Assembly (NCBI RefSeq): GCF_040869045.1
Contig: NC_090323.1
Coordinates: 170,274,083 to 170,338,082, forward strand
DNA: 64,000 nt
From: Eurosta solidaginis
Taxonomy: Eukaryota > Arthropoda > Insecta > Diptera > Tephritidae
Reading direction: 5' to 3'
A model generated the notes under the pieces. It was not told the origin of the DNA. It ran no database searches and worked only from the letters and a program-made list of their open reading frames with translations. Made by a program: the position numbers and the translations under genes. Positions 56,340-64,000 of this stretch are shown here, piece by piece (positions within the stretch are counted from its first letter, which is position 1; the number at the start of each line of letters is the position of its first letter).

Positions 56340-58883
56340 AGCAGAGCTCACAGAGTATATTAAGTTTGATTGGATAACGGTTGGTTGTACATATATAAAG
56401 GAATCGAGATAGATATAGACTTCCATATATCAAAATAATCAGGATCGAAAAAAAATTTGATTGAGCCATGTCCGTCCGTCCGTCCGTTAACACGATAACT
56501 TGAGTAAATTTTGAGGTATCTTCATGAAATTTGGTATGTAGGTTCCTGAGCACTCATCTCAGATCGCTATTTAAAATGAACGATATCGGACTATAACCAC
56601 GCCCACTTTTTCGATATCGAAAATTTCGAAAAACCGAAAAAGTGCGATAATTCATTACAAAAGACCGATAAAGCGACGAAACTTGGTAGATGAGTTGAAC
56701 TTATGACGCAAAATATAAAGTTAGTAAAATTTTGGACAATGGGCGTGGCACCGCCCACTTTTTAAAGAAGGTAATTTAAAACTTTTGCAAGCTGTAATTT
56801 GGCAGTCGTTGAAGATATCATGATGAAATTTGGCAGGAACGTTACTCTTATTACTGCATGTACGCTTAATAAAAATTAGCAAAATCGGAGAAGGACCACG
56901 CCGACTTTTAAAAAAAAAATTTTTTTAAAGTAAAATTTTAACAAAAAATTTAATATCTTTACAGTATATAAGTAAATTATGTCAAGATTCAACTCCAGTA
57001 ATGATATGGTGCAACAAAATACAAAAATAAAAGAAAATTTAAAAATGGGCGTGGCTCCGCCCTTTTTCATTTAATTTGTCTAGGATACTTTTAATGCCAT
57101 AAATCGAACAAAAATTAACCAATCCTTTTGAAATTTGGTAGGGGCATAGATTTTATAGCGCTAACTGTTTTCTGTGAAAATGGGCGAAATCGGTTGATGC
57201 CACGCCCAGTTTTTATACACAGTCGTCCGTCTGTCCTTCCGCATGGCCGTTAACACGATAACTTGAGCAAAAATCGATATATCTTTACTAAACTCAGTTC
57301 ACGTACTTATCTGAACCCATTTTACCTTGGTATGAAAAATGAACGAAATCCGACTATGACCACGCCCACTTTTTCGATATCGAAAATTGCGAAAAATGAA
57401 AAAAATACCATAATTCTATACCAAATACGAAAAAAGGGATGAAACATGGTAAGGTAATTGGATTGTTTTATTGACGCGAAATATAACTTTAGAAAAAACT
57501 TTATAAAATGGTTGTGACACCTACCATATTAAGTAGAAGAAAATGAAAAAGTTCTGCAGGGCGAAATAAAACACCCTTAAAATCTTGCCAGGTATTACAT
57601 ATATAAATAAATTAGCGGTATCCAACCGATAATTTTCTGGGTCACCCTAGTCCACATTTTGGTCGATATCTGGAAAACGCCTTCACATATACAACTACCA
57701 CCACTCCCTTTTAAAACTCTCATTAATACCTTTAATTTGATACCCATATCGTACAAACTCATTCTAGAGTCACCCCTGGTCCACCTTTATGGCAATATCT
57801 CGAAAAGACGTCCACCTATAGAACTAAGCCCCACACCCTTTTAAAATACTCATTAACACCTTTCTTTTGATACCCATATTGTACAAACAAATTCTAGGGT
57901 CACCCCTGCTCCACCTTTATGGCGATATCTCGAAACGGCGTCCACCTATGGAACTAAGGAATACTCCCTTTTAAAATACTCATTAACACCTTTCTTTTGA
58001 TACCCATATTGTACAAACAAATTCTAGGGTCACCCCTGGTCCACCTTTATGGCGATATCTCGAAACGGCGTCCACCTATGGAACTAAGGATTACTCCCTT
58101 TTAAAATACTCATTAACACCTTTCTTTTGATACCCATATTGTACAAACAAATTCTAGGGTCACCCCTGGTCCACCTTTATGGCGATATCTCGAAACGGCG
58201 TCCACCTATGGAACTAAGGATTACTCCCTTTTAAAATACTCATTAACACCTTTCTTTTGATACCCATATTGTACAAACAAATTCTAGGGTCTAGGGTCCA
58301 CCTTTATGGCTATATCTCGAAAATGCGACCACCTATACAACAACCACCACTCCCTTTTAAAACCCTCATTAATACCTTTAATTTGATACCCATTTCGTAC
58401 AAACACATTCTAGAGTCACCCCTGGTCCACCTATAGAACTAAGGCCCACACCCTTTTAAAATACTCATTAATACCTTTCGTTTGATGCCCATATTGTGCA
58501 AACGCATTCTAGAGTCACCCCTGGTCCATCTTTACGGCGATATCTCGAAAAGGCGTCCATCTATAGAACTTAGGTCCACGCCCTTTTAAAATACTCATTA
58601 ATACCTTTCATTTGATACGCATATCGTACAAACGCATTCTAGGGTCAACCCTGATCCACCTTTATGGCTATATCCCTAAATGGCGTCCACCTATAGAACT
58701 ATGGCGCACTCCCTCATAAAATACTCTTTAATGCCTCTCATTTGATACACATGTCATACAAACACATTCCAGGGTTTCCCTCGGTTCATTTTCCTACATG
58801 GTTATTTTCCCTTATGTTGTCACCATAGCTCTCAACTGAGTATGTAATGTTCGGTTACACCCGAACTTAACCTTCCTTACTTG
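56340..58883 (+). repeat. Composite repeat copy F, complete
   Basis: From TACTCAGTTGAGCAGAGCTC (56340) to CCTTCCTTACTTG (58883). The body modules are as in copies D and E. About eight monomers (57650-58700) follow, including several near-identical units between 57840 and 58260. It lies 80 bp after inverted-repeat element 2. TTTTTA precedes the start, but the bases after the end (TTTCTCG) do not repeat it. Confidence 0.9.
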
Positions 58884-59555
58884 TTTCTCGTATTCTTGAT
58901 GTTTTGATCCATCCATAGTTGCTTGCTCTGAACCATATTGTAATAGATAAATAATATTAGAGCAGACAATGACAAGTCGTCCATATAAAACCTCAGAAGT
59001 GTTTGAAGTGAAGTGTAACTAAGGTATAGCGGCACCAGGTGTTACTACATTTGTCAATGCCAAATGCTTTTTTATATTTAAAAGTTTGCGTAAAAATTAT
59101 GCATTGTTCCGCTTCCTTGTTTAAAAAGTTTAGTGGTCAGATGTTCTTCTGTGCCTCATTTATTTTAGGTCGAGATATTTGCACTTCCACCTCCTCACAG
59201 TACGATGTTTGTTCTGGTACCAGGTCCAAGGACTATGTTAGACAGTTTATCACCTCTCTCGCTTTGGCAATGAGGTGTTACGCAAAATTTGTAAGTTTTT
59301 AGGTAATGGTATCCCCATTATTCCTATCATACCTACGGATAGCAACAGTTCCTTTTCCTGATCATTTCGGTATGCTTATTTATTTGTTTTTCTCTTCTCC
59401 TTTAAGGACTTACAATTTCCAAGAACCAAATCGAACTTAATATACCATTTAATTTTCATGAAAAGTACAAAAAGGAAAAACAAATATTTGAATAGATTTT
59501 GCGTTATTTCAAAAGGTTTGCTGCTAGAAACTCTCGGCACTGCAACCGGTAGGAG
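58884..59555. other. Intergenic stretch, nothing recognised
   Basis: No supported gene; the short ORFs here have no recognisable motif. Confidence 0.4.
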
Positions 59556-60250
59556 TAGGAAGAAACGTCGAATGGCAGAATGAAGAGGCAACGTTCGGCG
59601 GAAGGCGAAAAGTCTACTTTCAAGAGTCTGAAAGGACCCAGTCCCAGAGCCGCGAGGCAGGGCAGCCGCATAGATAAGATAAGTAGGCCTAAAGCTGTAG
59701 GACAGTTGGCCCCAATAGCGAGAGAGCAACTACGTTGAAAGCTACAGGTCAGAGGAAGGACATCAAAAGTGGCGAAGTGCCAACTAGGGAAGTAGGGGAG
59801 AAGCCAAAGGGAGATAAACCTAAGACTCCGGCTTTTTCCGAGAAGATGAATGATGTGGCAAGGTAGTCACTGACTTTGGCGCTGGTTGATCGTAGCAATC
59901 TTTCCGGACAGATGACTACTGAAAAGTAGAGATCTGTAGAAAGGGAGCTTATAAACTTAATGCTTAAGATGATACGGGAACAACCACGTAAGGTCCTGGT
60001 GTGAAGATGATGGCGTCCGCGATTTTGCTGTGGCTGGAGGAAGTGGTTCCAAAACTCCAAAGCCAAGGCACGAACGCGAAGTTCGATGCGGTGGATAAAG
60101 CGCAAATCCCCACGGTACCAAAAGTTAAAGTATTGATACCATGTGTGATGAAGTCGAAGGATACCGAAGGAATATACCGACACAGGATTGGACATTTGGA
60201 TCTATACATTGATTTCCATTGTGCTGCAATATCACCAGGCTCAGCGCTAT
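59556..60250 (+). pseudogene. LINE ORF1-like relic (DUF4780-type)
   Basis: The + strand, in several frames, carries KRQRSAEGEKSTFKSLKG, then a FSEKMNDVA segment with SLTLALVDRS and LSGQMTTEK. After a frame break comes a WLEEVVPKLQSQG stretch with QIPTVPKVKVLIPC (about 60020-60150). These phrases resemble the ORF1 protein family often found beside insect R1/jockey-like LINEs and labelled DUF4780, from memory. Stops interrupt it many times. Confidence 0.55.
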
Positions 60251-60399
60251 GATTCTAGCTCACCTGATATATGTTTAAAAATTATTTAAAAGATTCTGTA
60301 AAGTCCTTATCTAACCCGAAAAAACAATGATAATTTATCCATCGCCTTTGGCGATACAACTCTGGTGACTTGAAGACATTCGTGAGCGGTTTTTGCCGG

Positions 60400-61110
60400 C
60401 AATTTTGAATGCCCGGAATTTTTAATTCCCCGGATGAGGGGAACATAGACACAAACACGACGTGTGACCCGTTACCATCACCCACAGAGGTTGAAAAAGC
60501 CATAAAAAAGCCAAACTTTCTTGGCGCTGAGGGAGAAAGGTACCTGACGTACGTTTTCAAGCCTGGGAAACCGGCTAACGAAGGTGAGTTATAACGACCG
60601 GTATCACTCCGTTCGCCAGTAGCGAAGACATTGGAAACCTTTCTTCTCCGTCAGTTTAGTGCGTATCTTCGCCTAGCCACTCATCAGCATGGCTTCCGCA
60701 AAATACATAGCACTACCAGCACTGTCAAAAGCTTTTGAAACAGTCAACCACGGTACTATACCCCAGGATATAGAAGATTCACCCTTTCCCCTGTGTATAA
60801 AAAGATAAACTGCAAATTATCTGAACCTAGCCGACCAATCCGCGGTCACTGTTTTGCGACGTGGAATATTGGACGTTCACGTCGATGGTGTTGCGCTACC
60901 GATTGTCATCCGTTAAAATATCTTAGGAGAAACATTCGGTCACACTCTCACCTTCAAAACGTAAGCCATCGAAGTTGTATCTAAAGTACAAAGCCGCAAC
61001 AAAATCCTCAAGTCGCTTGCCAGTAGCACTTGGGGAAAAGATGAAGAAACGTTGCTAGCCACATACAAAGCAATTGGCCGGCCACTCAATAGCAAATCTA
61101 AACTACGATG
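60400..61110 (+). pseudogene. Jockey-like LINE reverse transcriptase relic
   Basis: Fragments appear in order: a PSPTEVEKAIKK block (about 60480) and KPGKPANEGE (60560-60590), the usual start of the RT palm. HQHGFRKIHSTTS (about 60680-60720) follows. Then a large internal gap precedes VQSRNKILKSLASSTWGKD (about 60985-61045) and TYKAIGRPL. The last segment closely matches the LINE at 30503-31488, so both belong to one family. Frameshifts and deletions make it dead. Confidence 0.8.
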
Positions 61111-61194
61111 ATACAATCTTACCATAACCTTCCTCATATATGGCGAGAAGAAATGAATTGCAAGTCATTGAAGGCAGTGCTGGAATCGCAAAAA

Positions 61195-61545
61195 TATTTT
61201 TTACACTAAGAATTTTTCAATTACTTTTGCAATTCCTTTGCGGAATGGGAAATTATCAATTACTTTTGGCATTCCTTGTAATGTAATTGGAAAATTTTCA
61301 ATTACATATGCAATTCCTTACGAAAGTACTGGGGTAGAAATTACATTTGAGCAAAGTATTTTTGTTTTCAATTACAAGCAAACAATTTTTTGTACTTGAG
61401 TCGCAAAAAAAAAACGAAATTACTTTTGGTATTTAATTATTTTGGTTTTTTTTTTTTAGGAATTGAAATGTAATCAACTCCTTTGCTGTGGAGGAAAGGA
61501 ATTGATTACTTTCCTCAAGTACATGTAATGGGGAATCGACGGATT
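61195..61545 (-). repeat. AATTCCTTTCC/GGAATTG repeat, copy 2 (inverted)
   Basis: Inverse of the repeat at 44480-44790. It ends GGAAAGGAATTGATTAC, TTTCCTCAAG and CATGTAATGGGG, and starts with alternating CAATTAC and AATTCC phrases. Confidence 0.6.
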
Positions 61546-61970
61546 ACTACCCAGCTCTGGACTTATCAAACCGAAAGCATAGAGGGTTTGGAGTTCCAAG
61601 AATTGCAGAGCAGGAGGTATGGGATACAGCGAACATAGTCTCTTATAATAAAACTCAAGGATCTAATGAATTGCTATTCATAGCTCCTGAGCCCGAGAGT
61701 AGATCTTGAACAGAGATTTTTTCAGCGACTATCGAATAATCAATTGAATAAATTTCAAACTCTTGGCAATATACCTCCAGAAGCCATAAATGAAAATTAA
61801 AGTAAAAGAAAGCTCTGTGTAGTGATTACTTTAGACCTAAAGAATGTTGCGAATCTAAGGCAACGTAATTTGTAGGTATTGAAAAGACGGAGCACAGCGG
61901 CTGAAGCCGCAAGACAGCTCGGAGCTGAAAAGAGCCACCCATAGGGCAATAGTGATATACAGTGATCCCC
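61546..61970. other. Intergenic stretch, perhaps decayed LINE
   Basis: No supported gene. A TLDLKN-type phrase (about 61820-61850) recalls the start of an RT catalytic block, but nothing else supports it. Confidence 0.3.
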
Positions 61971-61974
61971 AAAC

Positions 61975-62210
61975 GCCGTTTTTCTAAGCGGGGTAGTCCC
62001 TCAGCAGTTGTTTAAGAAACACTCTGAGTGTCTGCCATGAAAAGTTTTTCTGTGAAAACTCATCTGCTTTGCAATACCGTTCGGAGTCGACATAAACAAC
62101 CTGTAGATAAAATTAAAATTATAAAATTATTAAAGGAGCCCCACGAAATTTGGAAGAGATGCTCGGCCTAAATTTCCTCGAAGGTAAATCGCGCCAAGAA
62201 TTTATTTTTC
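61975..62210 (+). mobile_element. SINE copy without tRNA head
   Basis: Shares with 20130-20365 the phrases TTTTTCTAAGCGGGGT, TCTGCCATGAAAAG, GAAAACTCATCTGC, CCGTTCGGAGTCG and GGAAGAGATGCTCGGCC. The tRNA-like part is missing, so it is probably 5' truncated. Confidence 0.75.
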
Positions 62211-62344
62211 AAATCACCTTAAAGTCCTATGTGAAATACTTATGAGCAAAAGCTTCCAAACAAACTTTCAAGAAGTACTTCAGGGCGATGGGACAGTAAT
62301 TTGATTATGTTACCGGAACTTTTTTCTTCCAAAATAGAACTTGT

Positions 62345-62580
62345 TGGAAATATCTGACTTCGAACGACATCTGCAAGGCAGACGAGTTTTCAGTGAGAAC
62401 TTTTCATGGCAGAAATACACTCAGAGTGCCAAATCACTGCCGAGAGGCACTCCGCTTAGAAACACTTTCTTCTGTTTGAAAAAAACTTGTTTCTAAAATT
62501 TTTATGTTGTTTTTCCCGGGCGTGGACAAAGGATTTTCGGTATGGTAGGCGGTGCACGCTACCATCGCGGCAGCGATAAC
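62345..62580 (-). mobile_element. SINE copy, inverted, with tRNA-like head
   Basis: On the minus strand it begins at about 62575 with CGATGGTAGCGTGCACCGCC (box A-like), followed by CCGGGAAAAACAAC, GTGCCTCTCGGCAGTG, GCCATGAAAAGTTCTCAC and CGTCTGCCTTGCAGATG. It ends near 62345. The box B region is degraded (CCACGCCCGGG). Confidence 0.75.
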
Positions 62581-63282
62581 TTAAGCAAATATTGAGATAT
62601 CTTCACAAATTTCGGTATACGGGCTTATCTGGACCCAGAATGCATTGGTATTGAAAATGAGCAAAATGGGATGATAACCACGCCCACGATGTCGTAAATT
62701 TAGAAAAATTGAAAAAATTAGATAATTCAAAAATTAATGCCGCTAAGCTAATGAAAGTTGTTAGGTGGGTTGGTTTTATGGCGCAAAACATAAATTCCAA
62801 AAAAAATTGGAATATGGGAGTGGCACCACGCACATTTAGAAGAAGAAAATTTGGAAGTTTAACAAGCCGTAAATCAAAAGCCGTTAAAGATATTAAATTG
62901 AAAAATTTGGCAGAGATACTATCCTTACCAAATTATGTAGACTGAGTGAAGATAATCAAAATCGGTTAAGGACCACGCCCACTTTTCCTAATGGTCTACC
63001 CTTAACAAATTTGCAATAACTCTATGGTATTTAACTACATATTCTACCGTAGTAGTGGTATGGTTGAGCTAAGAACAAAACTTAAACAAATTTTGAAAAT
63101 GGGCGTGACTCGCCCCTTTTTTTTGTTACTCTTTCCAAAAAACGTTTAATGCCATAAGTCGAACACAAATCTCCCAATCCGAACGATTTATGGCACCACA
63201 CAAAACAAACAACAACAGCGTTTCAATTGCACAGCTGGCTATGTAATGTTTGGTTTCACACGGACTTACGACTTTCTTATTG
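62575..63282 (+). repeat. Composite repeat copy H, old and diverged
   Basis: Carries one body module of the composite family: CGATAACTTAAGCAAATATTG, AACCACGCCCAC, TTGAAAAAATTAGATAATTC, GGTGGGTTGGTTTTATGGCG, and a second CCACGCCCACTTTTCC. A GCCATAAGTCGAACA block follows, then the 3' end TATGTAATGTTTGG and CTTATTG at 63282, clearly related to TATGTAATGTTCGG and CTTACTTG. No satellite array is present. The GTCC microsatellite is absent; a SINE lies at its left border. Confidence 0.75.
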
Positions 63283-63640
63283 GTTAACATTTTTTATTTT
63301 TTTTATTTTTATAAGTTAAGTAAAACGTCCACGAATTTTGTGACTGAAACTTGTAACGTAGCAAATGCTACGCCACAATATCTATTTCCTATTTAGCGCC
63401 CACTCCTAACATTATATTTTCCATTTACTGCCCACCCCTAGTAGTGTATGTACCGACATACATATATACATACATACCGGCCCAACAACCATCGCGCAAG
63501 CACAAGGCAAGCCAGCGATGGTTAACGCACAATGCTTGGGAATTTTCATTCGTGGCGCGCTGTGCGCGACAATGCGAGCATAATTCCCAATGTGTTCATA
63601 GTTACATATGAATAAAATGATTGGCCGGAATACACCAGGC
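63283..63640. other. Intergenic stretch with a possible inverted CCGGCC pair
   Basis: Nothing coding. ATACCGGCCCAA (about 63474) and TTGGCCGGAATA (about 63621) are imperfect inverses about 150 bp apart and could be the ends of a small element. Confidence 0.35.
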
Positions 63641-63649
63641 ACTAGTGAT

Positions 63650-63880
63650 GGACGATATGGCTATTTTGAGTTATCAATGAAAATAGATATGGCTATTTTT
63701 AAATCACGGCTATTTTTTATTGCTATAGCGATCGCTTTATTTTAACAAGCGATTCTATACAGACGATATGCAGTACAGCGATTTTGAGCTATCAGTGAAT
63801 ATAGATATGGCTATTTTTTACAGCTATGGCGATCGCTTTCATTTATCTTTGATAAGCGAATCTGCAATTATTTGTATACT
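63650..63880. repeat. Two-unit tandem repeat with AGATATGGCTATTTTT and GCGATCGCTT
   Basis: GACGATATGG or GACGATATGC, TTTTGAG, TATCAATGAA or TATCAGTGAA, AGATATGGCTATTTTT, and ATAGCGATCGCTTT or ATGGCGATCGCTTT recur at a period of about 115-120 bp (units near 63650 and 63770). The palindrome AGCGATCGCT is in each unit. Confidence 0.6.
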
Positions 63881-64000
63881 TGGATATAAATATTGAATGT
63901 TTAAGTTTGTTTACCGGAGTAGATTGAATGTTATACATTAATTTAATTTAGTATACAGAATATATGAACCAAAATTGGAATAAAAAGACGAAAATATGTA

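Noticed and set aside
59376..60195. Overlapping minus-strand ORFs of 117 and 148 codons
   Set aside because: The + strand carries recognisable LINE ORF1 phrases; the minus frames have no motifs.

Overview
This is nuclear DNA from a higher fly (Diptera). The diagnosis rests on two spliced genes whose proteins closely match fly orthologues, on short GT-AG introns, and on a repeat landscape dominated by Ty3/gypsy, BEL/Pao, LINE, Helitron and a GTCC-rich repeat of a type known from dipterans. A tephritid fruit fly is my best guess, from memory of similar repeats; this is inference. I see no operons, CRISPR arrays or prokaryotic genes.

Only two host genes are supported. mbf1 (multiprotein bridging factor 1) lies on the + strand at 25028-27155 in three coding exons and is complete (145 aa). 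A Baldspot/ELOVL6-type fatty-acid elongase lies on the - strand. Its last two coding exons are at 40891-40754 and 37382-36767, and the upstream exons were not found. The two genes converge, with about 9.6 kb between their stop codons.

Nearly everything else is transposon. From left to right: the end of a composite repeat carrying a 128-bp satellite (1-1884); three small inverted-repeat elements, one nested inside another (2373-6025); a LINE relic (6840-7795); an internally deleted gypsy element with LTRs and a 4-bp target duplication (8185-11779); a second LINE relic (11930-14046); a gypsy integrase remnant between LTR fragments (14119-16173); and a long gypsy element (about 17130-24250). This last element is broken by a tRNA-derived SINE and by a BEL/Pao fragment ending in a 98-bp-arm palindrome. 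After mbf1 come a jockey-like LINE tail (30503-31488), an AT-rich stretch with LINE relics, and the elongase, whose intron holds LINE and composite-repeat insertions. A Helitron (40968-43096) contains freshly amplified 142-bp tandem repeats. From 44886 to 56259 there is a three-level nest: an inverted-repeat element contains an antisense LINE, which contains two head-to-tail composite repeats. The right end holds another composite repeat, LINE fragments, two SINE copies and an old composite copy.

The genes do not form a pathway. mbf1 is a transcription coactivator and the elongase is an ER membrane enzyme. I found no convincing new biological system. The most unusual material is structural: the composite repeat family that carries satellite arrays of varying length, the palindrome-ended BEL fragment inside gypsy, and the Helitron-borne minisatellite. 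All coordinates of degenerate elements are approximate unless a terminal motif is quoted.
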